The notes under the pieces were generated by a model. That model saw only the letters and a list, made by a program, of their open reading frames with translations. It was not told where the DNA came from and searched no databases. Positions 47,219 through 59,021 of a DNA stretch of 64,000 nt are shown piece by piece (the first letter of the stretch is position 1; every line of letters starts with the position of its first letter). The stretch lies in NCBI RefSeq assembly GCF_000764225.1, contig NZ_JQED01000015.1, forward strand, positions 368,192-432,191, given 5' to 3'. The stretch comes from Colwellia psychrerythraea. GTDB taxonomy: Bacteria; Pseudomonadota; Gammaproteobacteria; Enterobacterales; Alteromonadaceae. Position numbers and translations under genes: made by a program.

Positions 47219-47716
47219 ATGAATCATCTAATTATCTCTTGTATTGGTCCAGATAAAACAGGCCTAGTAGACACTTTATCTACAATTATTTCTAAGCATG
47301 AAGGCAACTGGCAAGTCAGTAGTTTGCATCATTTATCAGGTTTTTTCGCTGGTGTTATCGAAATAGCAGTGGCAAGTGAAAAAAGTGAAAGTTTGATAAC
47401 TGAATTAAAAGCAATCAATGGTTTGAGCTGTCAAATTGAAGTGGCTGAGCCCAATTTACCGGAGGTTGTCAGTAACCTAGTATTAGAAATCACTGCTAAT
47501 GATAGAGCAGGTATTGTGCAAGAAGTATCCTCTGTCATCCACCATCAAAATGGTAACTTGATAAAACTAGTAAGCACAAAAGATAGCGCAGCTTACAGTG
47601 GCCAAGATATTTTTAAAGCTAAAGTACAAATAGCTATTGAGGATAAATCAGTTGATCATCTTATTAGTGCCTTAGAGCAAATAGCAGATGATTTGATGGT
47701 AGATATTTCTCGTTAG
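47219..47716 (+). CDS. GcvR-like ACT-domain protein
   Basis: 165 aa, two tandem ACT domains: first at about 1-80 (LIISCIGPDKTGLVDTLSTIISKHEGNW), second at about 88-165 (LVLEITANDRAGIVQEVSSVIHHQNGN). This is the architecture of the glycine cleavage repressor accessory GcvR, which in E. coli binds glycine and inhibits the activator GcvA. AGGAG RBS. No gcvA is in the window and the gcv genes are 38 kb away; here the gcv genes appear to have another regulator, so its target is open. Confidence 0.83.
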   Translation: MNHLIISCIGPDKTGLVDTLSTIISKHEGNWQVSSLHHLSGFFAGVIEIAVASEKSESLITELKAINGLSCQIEVAEPNLPEVVSNLVLEITANDRAGIVQEVSSVIHHQNGNLIKLVSTKDSAAYSGQDIFKAKVQIAIEDKSVDHLISALEQIADDLMVDISR

Positions 47717-47790
47717 TTTGCTTTTGCAATAATACATAGTCAATTGACTATCCAATTAATCAAAGCTTTAATTTCAACGTTTGTAAATCA

Positions 47791-47822
47791 AAAACGAGTG
47801 CCATTAAGCACTCGTTTTTTAT
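47791..47822 (+). terminator. Terminator between the ACT-domain gene and yoaA
   Basis: AAAACGAGTGC, loop CATTAA, GCACTCGTTTT then TT. Suits both convergent genes. Confidence 0.92.
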
Positions 47823-47858
47823 ATCTAGCCTTAACTAAATAAAGAATAAAGAAACACC

Positions 47859-49811
47859 TTAAGACAAACTTTCCAAAAACTTAGCTGCGTTGTTTATATC
47901 TCGACTACGTTTCATCTCGGGTAAGCTTTTTAAAAACGTTTCACCATAGGGTTTATTCACTAATCGATCATCGCAAATCACTAATACACCACGATCACTC
48001 ACATCTCGAATAAGACGACCTACCCCTTGTTTCAAAGCGATAACAGCTTGCGGTAATTGAATTTGACTAAAGGGTTCTCCGCCTTGACGTCTTGCATCTT
48101 CACATCGAGCCTGCAATAAAGGATCGTCCGGTGAAGCGAACGGTAGTTTATCAATAATCACACAGGTAAGCTTATCACCACGAACATCAACCCCTTCCCA
48201 AAAGCTTGCCGTTGCGAGTAATACAGCACTGTCTTGCTCAACAAACTGCTCAAGCAATTTACGTTTGGCCATTTTTCCTTGTACTAATAATGGGTTATCA
48301 ATATTTTCAGCCAGAATTTCAGCAACCTGATGCATAACACGATAACTGGTAAAAAGCATAAAACACGCACCTTTACTGGCTTTAATCAGCGGTTGGGCAA
48401 GCTCAGCAAGTTTTGATGCACGATTCTTATCATTGGCTTGAGGTAAATAGCGTGGCACTACAAGTTGAGATTGCCTCTGATAATCAAAGGGACTATCGAG
48501 CATAAGTTGCTTAGCATTTTGCAAACCTAAATGCTGGGCAAAATGGTCAAAACGATTATTTACCGCTAAAGTTGCCGAAGTAAAAATCCAGCCTGCGCCT
48601 GACTCTTTTACCACCTCACTAAACTTATCACTGACCGTTAAGGGCGTTTGGTGCAATACCACACTTCTTGGGGTAGTTTCATACCAAAAACTCATACCAT
48701 ACGCTTCAACATTCGCCATGACATCATATTGGGCAAGTAGGTTTACTGCTCGGTCAAAACAATTATCAATTGCTTCATTTCGTGAAACACAAAGCTTAAT
48801 CACCTGGTAGAGGAAATCTAAGTCAATTTTTAAGTTTTCAAATTTTTGCTGAAATTGAATTTGTTTATACTTTTCTCGCCAATTACCCCGCTCAGGGTCG
48901 TAGTTAAACAATAGACGAAATTCTTGACAGGTTTTCTGCAATTTCTCCGCTGCTAAACCCAATTGTTTTACATCAGTTAAACTACTACGATGGACTTGTA
49001 ATACGTCAGTACATAAATCAACAAGCTGTTTACTAGAAAAAGCTTCACCAAAGTATTCACTCGCAATATCGCTAATTTGATGCGCTTCATCAAAAATCAT
49101 CACTTGCGCTTTGGGAATAAGCTCACCAAATCCGGTATCCTTTAACGCCATATCAGCAAAGAACAAATGATGATTCACCACAATAATATCAGCATCACTT
49201 GCTTTTTGACGCGCCCTCACTAAATGACATGCTTCATAGTCTGGACAATCTCTAGCTAAACAATTATCCAAGGTACTCGTTACAAAGGGAAAAATACTAG
49301 AGTCTTCACTGACATTGACTAACTCACCGATATCACCACTTTGTGTACCATTAGCCCATGTTTTAACTTTAACCAGATCTTGCAACATTTGTGCATCTAG
49401 CTGACCTCGACTGTTTTGGTACTGCGCTAACCGATAGTTACATAGATAATTTGCCCGCCCCTTTAATAAAGCGACTTGTGCATTGCTCGCCAGCGCCTTT
49501 TTAATTAAAGGGATATCTTTATGAAAGAGTTGTTCCTGAAGATTCTTAGTCCCCGTTGATACAACAATCTTCTTAGGTTTTTTCGCATTCAAAGATAAAA
49601 AGGCAGGGATTAAATAAGCAAAGGTCTTTCCAGTCCCCGTACCTGCTTCAACAATCAGCGAGGATTGTTTGTCAATTGCCTGGGCAACATCAAGCGCCAT
49701 ATCCGTTTGCGCCTGACGAGGAGAGAAACCTTTAATGGCTTTAGCTAAAGCACCTTCTTGAGCAAAGGCATGGCTTACTTGGTTAACAGGGTTAATTTTT
49801 TTTTCAGTCAT
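47859..49811 (-). CDS. yoaA: ATP-dependent DNA helicase YoaA (DinG/XPD family)
   Basis: 5'-3' superfamily 2 iron-sulfur helicase linked to replication repair. 650 aa. Walker A VEAGTGTGKT (residues 54-63), the four-cysteine iron-sulfur cluster (CNYRLAQ, then DNCLARDCPDYEACHLV), VVNHHLFFADMAL, the DEAH box in IFDEAH, and C-terminal motifs FTSYRVMHQVAEIL, ATASFWEGVDVRGDKL and KQGVGRLIRDVSDRGVL. Length fits YoaA rather than the longer DinG. No clear RBS; start MTEKKINPVNQV. Confidence 0.93.
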   Translation of the reverse strand: MTEKKINPVNQVSHAFAQEGALAKAIKGFSPRQAQTDMALDVAQAIDKQSSLIVEAGTGTGKTFAYLIPAFLSLNAKKPKKIVVSTGTKNLQEQLFHKDIPLIKKALASNAQVALLKGRANYLCNYRLAQYQNSRGQLDAQMLQDLVKVKTWANGTQSGDIGELVNVSEDSSIFPFVTSTLDNCLARDCPDYEACHLVRARQKASDADIIVVNHHLFFADMALKDTGFGELIPKAQVMIFDEAHQISDIASEYFGEAFSSKQLVDLCTDVLQVHRSSLTDVKQLGLAAEKLQKTCQEFRLLFNYDPERGNWREKYKQIQFQQKFENLKIDLDFLYQVIKLCVSRNEAIDNCFDRAVNLLAQYDVMANVEAYGMSFWYETTPRSVVLHQTPLTVSDKFSEVVKESGAGWIFTSATLAVNNRFDHFAQHLGLQNAKQLMLDSPFDYQRQSQLVVPRYLPQANDKNRASKLAELAQPLIKASKGACFMLFTSYRVMHQVAEILAENIDNPLLVQGKMAKRKLLEQFVEQDSAVLLATASFWEGVDVRGDKLTCVIIDKLPFASPDDPLLQARCEDARRQGGEPFSQIQLPQAVIALKQGVGRLIRDVSDRGVLVICDDRLVNKPYGETFLKSLPEMKRSRDINNAAKFLESLS

Positions 49812-49867
49812 GTAAAACGGGGCGACACAAATGAGTATTTATGTCAGAGAGTATACTTAACAACGGC

Positions 49868-50182
49868 TTAAGCATAAAGGTCTAAGTGTTTAGTATTCCC
49901 CTTACCATCATTTGTTTTTTCAGGCTTGACCTCGCCTGTTTTGTGCTCAGCATCGCTTTCAGTATTAATCTTCTCAGCATGTTTTTTCTCTTCCTCCCTT
50001 TGCTTGCTCGGGTGGTATTGATCTTCTTCGTTAGTAAAATAATATTCATGGTATTCTACGTGATCGGGATCTTGATGCAGTTTACTATTGGCCGCTTCTT
50101 TAAGCAGTGCTTTAACCTTTAAGCTTGTCGGCTTAATAGGTACAGGCACTACACGTGTTAGTTGAGTAGTAAAAATATCCAT
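49868..50182 (-). CDS. Small charged protein of unknown function
   Basis: 104 aa. A short N-terminal region (MDIFTTQLTRVVPVPIKPTS), a His/Tyr/Asp-rich middle (DPDHVEYHEYYFTNEEDQYHP) and a Lys/Glu-rich, probably disordered C-terminus. A strong AGGAGGAA RBS precedes the ATG, which is the main evidence that it is translated. No membrane segment or recognisable domain. Upstream and convergent neighbours suggest no partner. Confidence 0.68.
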   Translation of the reverse strand: MDIFTTQLTRVVPVPIKPTSLKVKALLKEAANSKLHQDPDHVEYHEYYFTNEEDQYHPSKQREEEKKHAEKINTESDAEHKTGEVKPEKTNDGKGNTKHLDLYA

Positions 50183-50463
50183 TCTTAGTTCCTCCTGATT
50201 TAAAAGTCGCCATTAAATAGTACAAAACACAGCCTTGTTATCGACCATTGCTTAAAAATCTTTAGCCCACTAATTTAGAGTAATAACTTTAAGCTAGATT
50301 CATATAACAAATCATAATAAAAAACTTTTATTTATTACTTGCAGGCCTCTTAATTAAACAGTAGTGTAAACAATATCAAAACACATTATTTTCTACCTGT
50401 TAATTTAATTTTAAAGAACTAATAAATTAACAGCAACTGAGCAACTATTAGAGATTTTTTACC

Positions 50464-50511
50464 ATGATTATTAACCTGAATAGCCGACATCACCACCATC
50501 ATTACAACTAG
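50464..50511 (+). CDS. hisL: Histidine operon leader peptide
   Basis: ATG at 50464 to TAG at 50509-50511 encodes the 15-residue peptide MIINLNSRHHHHHYN with five consecutive His codons, the hallmark of his attenuation: ribosome stalling at these codons when charged tRNA-His is scarce favours the antiterminator. The terminator hairpin at 50616-50652 and hisG follow. Confidence 0.93.
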   Translation: MIINLNSRHHHHHYN

Positions 50512-50615
50512 CCCATTCAGGTTTACTTTATAAGTAGATTACTGAAGGGCAACTGGCCTTTCAGTGGTTTTAAAAAGCATAATACATCCTCTACATAGAA
50601 GTAACGTAATTGCTA

Positions 50616-50652
50616 AACCCCCGAAAGAGTCACAACTCTCTCGGGGGTTTTT
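50616..50652 (+). terminator. his operon attenuator
   Basis: AACCCCCGAAAGAGT, loop CACA, ACTCTCTCGGGGGTT then TTT. Upstream, a CTGAA.../...TTTCAG stem (50541-50570 area) and the segment after hisL could form the competing antiterminator. About 70 bp before hisG. Confidence 0.9.
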
Positions 50653-50723
50653 CGCATTTTAGCGAATAAGAAATTGTATATACATGACAAATTTAAAGAT
50701 TAAAAACGATAGGAATTAACATT

Positions 50724-51626
50724 ATGAGCACATCAGAGCCACGTTTACGCATTGCCATGCAAAAGTCAGGACGCCTAAGTGAAGATACCCAAAAACTACT
50801 TAAGCTTTGTGGATTAAAGTTAAATCTAAGCGATAGAAGATTATTAGCCCATGTCAGCAATATGCCTATTGATATTATGCGTGTTCGCAGTAGCGATATT
50901 CCTGGTTTGGTAATGGACGGCGTTTGTGATTTAGGTATTGTTGGTGATAACACACTCGAAGAAGAAGAGTTAGATCGTCAGTTAAAAGGTAATAAGTCTG
51001 AGTACATTCGCACTACTTCATTGGATTTTGGTGGTTGTCGTTTTTCAATTGCCATGCCAGAAGAGTTTGAATACACAGGTTTAGCCTGTTTAGACGGCTT
51101 ACGTTTTGCCACAACTTACCCACAATTATTAAACCGTTTTGCTAAAGCTAATGGCATAAACGTAGAGTTTTGTTTATTAAAGGGGTCGGTTGAAGTAGCG
51201 CCACGTGTTGGTTTAGCAGATGGTATTTGTGATTTAGTATCAACGGGTGCAACGCTTGAAGCGAATGGTTTAAAAGAAGTCGCTGAAGTTTTCCGTTCAA
51301 AAGCATCACTGATCCAACGCGCTGATGCATTATGTGAAGAAAAACAAGCTATTTTAGATACCTTATTACCACGTGTGCACGGCGTAATGAAAGCAAAAGA
51401 AAGCAAATACATCATGTTGCACGCGCCTAAAGATAAAATAACTGAAGTTAGTAAATTAATGCCTGGTACAGAAACACCAACCGTATTACCGCTAGCTGAA
51501 CGTGACGATATGGTTGCTGTACACGTAGTCGCAACAGAAACATTCTTCTGGGAGACCATGGAGCAGTTAAAAGGCTTAGGTTGTCACTCAATACTCGTGA
51601 TGCCAATTGAGAAGATGATGGGCTAA
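50724..51626 (+). CDS. hisG: ATP phosphoribosyltransferase
   Basis: First, feedback-inhibited step of histidine synthesis: PRPP + ATP to phosphoribosyl-ATP. 300 aa, long form with the C-terminal regulatory ACT-like domain (about 225-300: [39 protein letters not shown]). Landmarks [35 protein letters not shown] and the PRPP-site [26 protein letters not shown]. First structural gene after the attenuator. Confidence 0.97.
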   Translation: MSTSEPRLRIAMQKSGRLSEDTQKLLKLCGLKLNLSDRRLLAHVSNMPIDIMRVRSSDIPGLVMDGVCDLGIVGDNTLEEEELDRQLKGNKSEYIRTTSLDFGGCRFSIAMPEEFEYTGLACLDGLRFATTYPQLLNRFAKANGINVEFCLLKGSVEVAPRVGLADGICDLVSTGATLEANGLKEVAEVFRSKASLIQRADALCEEKQAILDTLLPRVHGVMKAKESKYIMLHAPKDKITEVSKLMPGTETPTVLPLAERDDMVAVHVVATETFFWETMEQLKGLGCHSILVMPIEKMMG

Positions 51627-51644
51627 ATAAGCAGCATACTTGAA

Positions 51645-51731
51645 ACTTCAGCGGCATTGTCTACGGTGTTCGTTGCCTTCACTTAATAAACTAAGCTCAG
51701 GCAACTCACAACTTGACGGCTTTGCTGAAGT
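51645..51731 (+). repeat. Nested inverted repeat in the hisG-hisD spacer
   Basis: ACTTCAGC (51645-51652) and GCTGAAGT (51724-51731) enclose GTTGCCT (51672-51678) and AGGCAAC (51699-51705). The 175-bp spacer is unusually long for this otherwise tight operon. It looks like a small palindromic repeat unit or an mRNA-processing structure; its repetition elsewhere in the genome cannot be checked here. Confidence 0.45.
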
Positions 51732-51801
51732 CACAATTATTTAGCTTAGTTTCTCAAACAATTACATTGAATATTGAAAATATTAATACCGAGACATAAT
51801 T

Positions 51802-53106
51802 ATGATAAATCAACTTATCAATTGGCAAGAGCTTTCACCGCAACAAAAAGATTTAGCCCTTGCTCGACCAGCTATTGCTGATAGCGCTTTATTATCAACG
51901 CAAGTCGCCAATATTTTATCACAGGTAAAAAGTCAAGGTGACAAAGCTATATTTGCGTTAACAGAGCAGTTTGATGGCATTGCGCTTAACACTTTATCCG
52001 TTACTTCAGAGCAAGTTGCTAAAGCGAAACTAGCACTAACAGACAAACGCATGAAAGCGATTAATACAGCCTATCAACAGATAAAATCATTTCACAGCGC
52101 TCAAAAAGCCTCTGATATTACGGTTGAAACAACGCCAGGCGTTAAGTGCACGCTCAAAACAGAGGCCATTGAAAGTGTTGGTTTATACATTCCAGCAGGC
52201 TCCGCCCCATTACCTTCTACTGTATTGATGTTAGGCGTTCCAGCACAACTTACAGGCTGTCAACGTACTGTACTTGTTTGTCCTCCTGACAAAAATGGTC
52301 AATTAGCGGATGAAATATTAGTGGCAGCTGATCTTTGTGGTATTACAGAAATATACACAGTAGGCGGTGCACAAGCGATTGCTGCATTGGCTTACGGCAC
52401 AGAAACAGTTCCCGCAGTAAATAAAGTGTTTGGTCCTGGAAACCGTTATGTTACTGAAGCTAAAACTCAGCTTTCACAACAAGTTGCCGGTTTTGCTATC
52501 GATATGCCAGCAGGTCCTTCTGAAGTATTAGTTATCGCTGATGGGCAAGCAAATCCAGCCTTTATCGCTGCAGATTTATTATCACAAGCTGAGCACGGCG
52601 TAGATAGTCAAGTAATATTACTCAGTGATAGTGAGCCTTTAATCGAAAAAGTATCAACTGAGTTAGCAGAGCAACTTGCCTTATTATCTCGCAGTAAAAT
52701 AGCTGAACAAGCATTAAAGCAGTCTCGTTTAATTCTTACTAAAAATTTAGCGCAAGCGGTGGAAGTATCTAATCAATACGGACCAGAGCACTTAATCATC
52801 CAAACAGAAGATGCTTCAGCATTACTCAGTAAGTTACGAAATGCCGGTTCAATCTTTGTCGGTGCTTATACACCAGAATCTGCGGGTGATTACGCCAGTG
52901 GTACTAACCACGTTTTGCCTACCTACGGCTACTCTAAAGTAATTTCGAGTTTATCTTTAGCTGATTTCTCTCGTCGCTATACGGTTCAAGAGATCACAAA
53001 AACAGGTTTACAAAGTTTAGCCGAATGTATTATTGAGCTTACAGATGCCGAAGGTTTAGATGCACATCAGCGCGCCGTCACCATTCGCTTAGAAGAAGGT
53101 ATTTAG
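51802..53106 (+). CDS. hisD: Histidinol dehydrogenase
   Basis: Last two steps of histidine synthesis, histidinol to histidine with 2 NAD+. 434 aa, the family length. Signatures VGLYIPAGSAPLPSTVLMLGVPA, FGPGNRYVTEAKTQL, GFAIDMPAGPSEVLVIAD, zinc/active-site LSQAEHGVDSQ and the NQYGPEHLII and GSIFVGAYTPESAGDYASG blocks. Ends 2 bp before hisC. Confidence 0.97.
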   Translation: MINQLINWQELSPQQKDLALARPAIADSALLSTQVANILSQVKSQGDKAIFALTEQFDGIALNTLSVTSEQVAKAKLALTDKRMKAINTAYQQIKSFHSAQKASDITVETTPGVKCTLKTEAIESVGLYIPAGSAPLPSTVLMLGVPAQLTGCQRTVLVCPPDKNGQLADEILVAADLCGITEIYTVGGAQAIAALAYGTETVPAVNKVFGPGNRYVTEAKTQLSQQVAGFAIDMPAGPSEVLVIADGQANPAFIAADLLSQAEHGVDSQVILLSDSEPLIEKVSTELAEQLALLSRSKIAEQALKQSRLILTKNLAQAVEVSNQYGPEHLIIQTEDASALLSKLRNAGSIFVGAYTPESAGDYASGTNHVLPTYGYSKVISSLSLADFSRRYTVQEITKTGLQSLAECIIELTDAEGLDAHQRAVTIRLEEGI

Positions 53107-53108
53107 TT

Positions 53109-55395
<2,287 letters not shown>

Positions 55396-55396
<1 letters not shown>

Positions 55397-56064
55397 TGAC
55401 AAGGGTAATCACTTCAGCAAAAAATGTCATTGTAGACACTGGTTGTGCAAATTTATCTTCCGTTAAATTTGCTGTTGAGAGACTTGGCTTTGAGGTGACC
55501 ATTACTGATGATGTCACACTAATTCAGCAAGCTGAAAAAGTTATCTTCCCAGGTGTTGGTAGCGCTAAACATGCTATGAAAAATATTAAAGCTAAAAATT
55601 TAGTCGCTGTGTTACAAGGCTTAACTCAACCAGTACTTGGCTTTTGTTTAGGTATGCAATTAATGACAGAGTCTTCTACTGAAGGTAAAAGTGATGACAA
55701 TACGAGTAGCTCTGTACCCTGTTTAAGCCTGATCCCAACAAACGTTGAACCATTAAAAGCCCAAGGAAATAGACTGCCACATATGGGCTGGAATACACTT
55801 ACTCAAGTAAGTAACCACCCTGTTTTTAAAGGTATATCTGTAGGTGATTACTTTTACTTTGTGCATAGCTTTGCAGCGCCGGTAAGTGAGTACACTATCG
55901 CCAGTTGTGAATATGGCAGTACTTTTTCTGCTGCTATCGCAAAAGATAACTTTATTGGTTGTCAATTTCACCCTGAACGCTCCAGTGCGTTAGGCAGTAA
56001 AATTATTCAAAACTTTCTAGAGTTAGACTCTACAGAACTTAACCAGGAGCTTGTAAACTTATGA
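55396..56064 (+). CDS. hisH: Imidazole glycerol phosphate synthase, glutamine amidotransferase subunit
   Basis: Provides ammonia from glutamine to HisF. 222 aa class I amidotransferase: oxyanion region FPGVGSAKHAM, nucleophile Cys in VLGFCLGMQLMTE, His/Glu in GCQFHPERSSALG. Slightly longer than the 196-aa E. coli protein, partly through an N-terminal extension and a Ser-rich loop (SSTEGKSDDNTSSS). Start overlaps hisB by 1 bp and its stop overlaps hisA by 4 bp (ATGA). Confidence 0.95.
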
Positions 56065-56834
56065 TGATCCCAGCAATTGACCTCATCGGTGGTGAAGTTG
56101 TGCGTTTATATCAAGGTGATTACGCTCAAAAAACCAATTATCAATATACAGTACAGGAGCGTCAGCAAGCTTATGCAAACTCTGGTGCGACTGTTATGCA
56201 CTTTGTTGATTTAGATGGCGCCAAAGATAGCACTCAACGTCAACTTGAAACCTTGAAAACCGTTGTAAAGCACCCTTCTATGATTATTCAAGTTGGCGGC
56301 GGCGTGCGTTGTGAAGATGACGTAAAGCAGTTATTAGCACTCGGCGCCGATCGTGTTGTTATTGGCAGTTTAGCTATTAAGGAACCTGAGCTAGTAACAC
56401 AATGGTTAAAAACTTACGGCTGTGAAAAAATAGTATTAGCCCTAGATATTAAAATTGATGCACAAGGTAATAAAACATTACCGACACATGGCTGGATTGA
56501 AGATAGTGGTGTGAATCTAGAAGACTTACTTGCCCAATACCAAGATGCAGGAATAAAACACGTTTTATGTACTGATATTAGTAAAGACGGTACGTTAACA
56601 GGTACTAATGTAGATTTATATTCCGAAGTTTGTGCTAAATATCCTGAGATTGATTGGCAAGCTTCTGGCGGCATTGGCAGCCTAGCTGACATTAAAGCGC
56701 TTATCCCTACTGGTGTTAGTGGCGTAATTTTAGGTCGTTCATTATTAGAGGGGGAATTTACCCTTGAAGAAGCCATCGATTGTTGGCCAACTAGCTCAGC
56801 AAGTAAAGCCTCAAGTAAAGCAGGTGATAAATAA
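56061..56834 (+). CDS. hisA: Phosphoribosylformimino-5-aminoimidazole carboxamide ribotide isomerase
   Basis: Amadori isomerase (ProFAR to PRFAR), TIM barrel. 257 aa; the last 12 residues ([13 protein letters not shown]) are a low-complexity tail. Landmarks: [57 protein letters not shown] and [23 protein letters not shown] lies within the end of hisH. Stop overlaps hisF (TAATG). Confidence 0.96.
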   Translation: MMIPAIDLIGGEVVRLYQGDYAQKTNYQYTVQERQQAYANSGATVMHFVDLDGAKDSTQRQLETLKTVVKHPSMIIQVGGGVRCEDDVKQLLALGADRVVIGSLAIKEPELVTQWLKTYGCEKIVLALDIKIDAQGNKTLPTHGWIEDSGVNLEDLLAQYQDAGIKHVLCTDISKDGTLTGTNVDLYSEVCAKYPEIDWQASGGIGSLADIKALIPTGVSGVILGRSLLEGEFTLEEAIDCWPTSSASKASSKAGDK

Positions 56835-57610
56835 TGTTAGCAAGAAGAATTATTCCTTGCCTTGATGTGCGTGATGGCAAAGTAGTCAAAGGTGTACAAT
56901 TTCGCAATCATGAAATTATCGGTGATATCGTGCCCTTAGCAAAACAATATGCTGAAGCAGGTGCAGATGAATTAGTATTTTATGATATTACGGCTAGCAG
57001 TGATGGTCGTGTCGTTGATAAAAGCTGGGTAAGTCGTATCGCTGAAGTTATTGACATTCCCTTCTGTGTTGCTGGCGGAATAAAAAGTGAAGACGACGCC
57101 AAAGAGATCTTAATGATGGGTGCTGATAAAATCAGTATAAACTCCCCAGCATTACGTGATCCAGACTTAATCACGCGCTTAGCTGATGTTTTTGGTCAGC
57201 AATGTATTGTCGTTGGTATTGATAGCTTTTATAACAAAGACACTCATGAGTATCAGGTGTATCAATTTACCGGTGATGAAAAACGCACTCAACAAACGGG
57301 TTGGAATACATTCGACTGGATTGAAAAAGTCGTTAGCTTAGGTGCCGGTGAGATCGTCTTAAACTGCATGAACCAAGATGGTGTACGCCAAGGTTATGAT
57401 ATTGAGCAGTTAAAACAGGCTAGAGCAAAATGTAGTGTGCCTTTAATTGCCTCAGGTGGTGCTGGTGCTATTGAACATTTCAGAGATGTTTATCAACAAG
57501 CCGATGTTGATGGTGCTCTCGCTGCATCTGTTTTCCATAAGGGTATTATTCCGATTAACGCGTTAAAAAACTATTTAAAAGAACAAAATATTGAGGTAAG
57601 ACCATGTTAG
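56834..57610 (+). CDS. hisF: Imidazole glycerol phosphate synthase, cyclase subunit
   Basis: Cyclises PRFAR with ammonia from HisH to IGP and AICAR. 258 aa TIM barrel. Landmarks: [62 protein letters not shown] and [16 protein letters not shown], with the catalytic Asp of CLDV and of NQDG. Overlaps hisA by 1 bp and hisI by 7 bp. Confidence 0.97.
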   Translation: MLARRIIPCLDVRDGKVVKGVQFRNHEIIGDIVPLAKQYAEAGADELVFYDITASSDGRVVDKSWVSRIAEVIDIPFCVAGGIKSEDDAKEILMMGADKISINSPALRDPDLITRLADVFGQQCIVVGIDSFYNKDTHEYQVYQFTGDEKRTQQTGWNTFDWIEKVVSLGAGEIVLNCMNQDGVRQGYDIEQLKQARAKCSVPLIASGGAGAIEHFRDVYQQADVDGALAASVFHKGIIPINALKNYLKEQNIEVRPC

Positions 57611-58224
57611 TAACTAACGAGAATATAACTGATTTAGCATGGCAGAAAATGGATAACCTTATCCCTGCTATTATTCAGCACGCCTCAACAGGCGCTATAT
57701 TAATGCAAGGGTATATGAACCAAGCTTCCTTACAAGCAACCTTAACAACAGGAAAAGCAACCTTCTTTAGTCGCTCTAAACAAGCACTGTGGGTTAAAGG
57801 TGAAACATCGGGTAACTTTCTAGAAGTAAAGCAAGTATTAACTGATTGTGATAACGATAGTTTACTTATTGCTTGCCAACCGATTGGACCAAGCTGCCAT
57901 TTAGGGACTGAGTCTTGTTTTCCGGAACAAAATCTTACGCAGCAAAACTTTCTCAGCCAACTGGAACAAGTCATTCAGCAACGTAAAGGTGATGATCCTA
58001 AAGAGAGTTACACAGCTCACCTGTTCTCTCGTGGTACCACTAAAATGGCTCAGAAAGTTGGAGAAGAAGGTGTTGAAGTAGCACTTGCTGCTGTTGCTGA
58101 AACTAAAGAAGATTTGCTAGGTGAATGTGCAGATTTGTTCTACCACACCCTAGTACTTCTTGCCGATCAGAAAATTGAACTCAGTGAGGTTATGGAAGTA
58201 TTACAAACCCGCCATAACAAATAA
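57604..58224 (+). CDS. hisI: Bifunctional phosphoribosyl-AMP cyclohydrolase / phosphoribosyl-ATP pyrophosphatase
   Basis: Second and third steps of histidine synthesis on one chain (HisIE). 206 aa. N-terminal cyclohydrolase (about 1-115): [36 protein letters not shown], metal site DCDNDSLL and the Cys residues in [13 protein letters not shown]-terminal pyrophosphatase (about 118-206): [33 protein letters not shown]. Last gene of the operon; terminator follows. Confidence 0.96.
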   Translation: MLVTNENITDLAWQKMDNLIPAIIQHASTGAILMQGYMNQASLQATLTTGKATFFSRSKQALWVKGETSGNFLEVKQVLTDCDNDSLLIACQPIGPSCHLGTESCFPEQNLTQQNFLSQLEQVIQQRKGDDPKESYTAHLFSRGTTKMAQKVGEEGVEVALAAVAETKEDLLGECADLFYHTLVLLADQKIELSEVMEVLQTRHNK

Positions 58225-58270
58225 CCTCAACACTGCGCTAACGCACTATTAAGTTACTTTGCTAATTATT

Positions 58271-58308
58271 AGCATCCTTGTTATCTTCATAAAACAAGGA
58301 TGCTTTTA
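58271..58308 (+). terminator. his operon terminator
   Basis: AGCATCCTTGTT (58271-58282) and AACAAGGATGCT (58293-58304), then TTTATT. Confidence 0.92.
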
Positions 58309-58336
58309 TTCTAACACCAGTTAAGTAAGCTTTATT

Positions 58337-58555
58337 ATGAATAAAATACATTTAGTGCCAGTTAAAAATATTGGTGTTGTGCTTAAAGATTCTCGCCATT
58401 TTGTTATCAGTAAAAGACATCCCAAAGGACAAGAAGCTTTTATTGCTATGAACAAAGGACTGAAAATACTCCGATCTCGTGGCGCTATTGTTAAAGCATA
58501 CCAACAAGCAGGTTTCTTTGTGAATACAAATAAGGTCATCATAATTAACCCTTGA
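58337..58555 (+). pseudogene. C-terminal remnant of a family 3 solute-binding protein
   Basis: 72 codons. VLKDSRHFVISKRHPKGQEA followed by FIAMNKGLKILRSRGAIVKA and YQQAGFF matches the last lobe of amino-acid-type solute-binding proteins (the F-x-x-S-K-x-H-P ... N-x-G-L-x-x-L-x-x-x-G-x-I-x-x-x-Y pattern). There is no signal peptide or N-terminal lobe: the frame begins 32 bp after the his terminator. Probably a truncated relic; a very small independent protein is less likely. Confidence 0.55.
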
Positions 58556-58691
58556 GTATTCATCGAATTCAATCTCAACATGTAGTACTATTCTGGCAAA
58601 TATAATTATTTATTGAGCCCAAAAGGTTGTGCACAATAATAATTAACAATCTTCATATTTAAGCACTGTAATTAGTAGCTAAAGGATAGCG

Positions 58692-59021
58692 ATGTTAAAG
58701 CGAAGAGCAATAAAAAAATATGGAAAGCAATTATTACCTAGACTTCAACAACGTTATGGAGAACAAACCTTCTACAATGCTAGCCAAGTTAGAGCGACAG
58801 TTTATCAATGCAACTTCAATCCTAAATACTTGCCGCTTGGTTACCTACTCTTTCTAGATTCTTGCTCATTAAATAAAGTTTCTGCCACTGAATTTCCAGA
58901 GCTTTGTATGAAACAATACAAACAAGAAATCAAAGACTACCTTAGTAAACGTAAATATTATGGTAATTTAACACTTTTAAATACTGAACATTATGACTAC
59001 AAAAACGACTTGGCAAACTAA
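58692..59021 (+). CDS. DUF6559-like small protein
   Basis: 109 aa, AAAGGA RBS before the ATG. Begins MLKRRAIKKYGKQLLPRLQQRYG, followed by FYNASQVRATVYQCNFNPKYLPLGYLLFLD, which resembles DUF6559 proteins as I remember them. No signal peptide. Its 3' end overlaps the start of elaA by 29 bp in another frame, so the two are translated from one mRNA. Function unknown. Confidence 0.68.
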   Translation: MLKRRAIKKYGKQLLPRLQQRYGEQTFYNASQVRATVYQCNFNPKYLPLGYLLFLDSCSLNKVSATEFPELCMKQYKQEIKDYLSKRKYYGNLTLLNTEHYDYKNDLAN

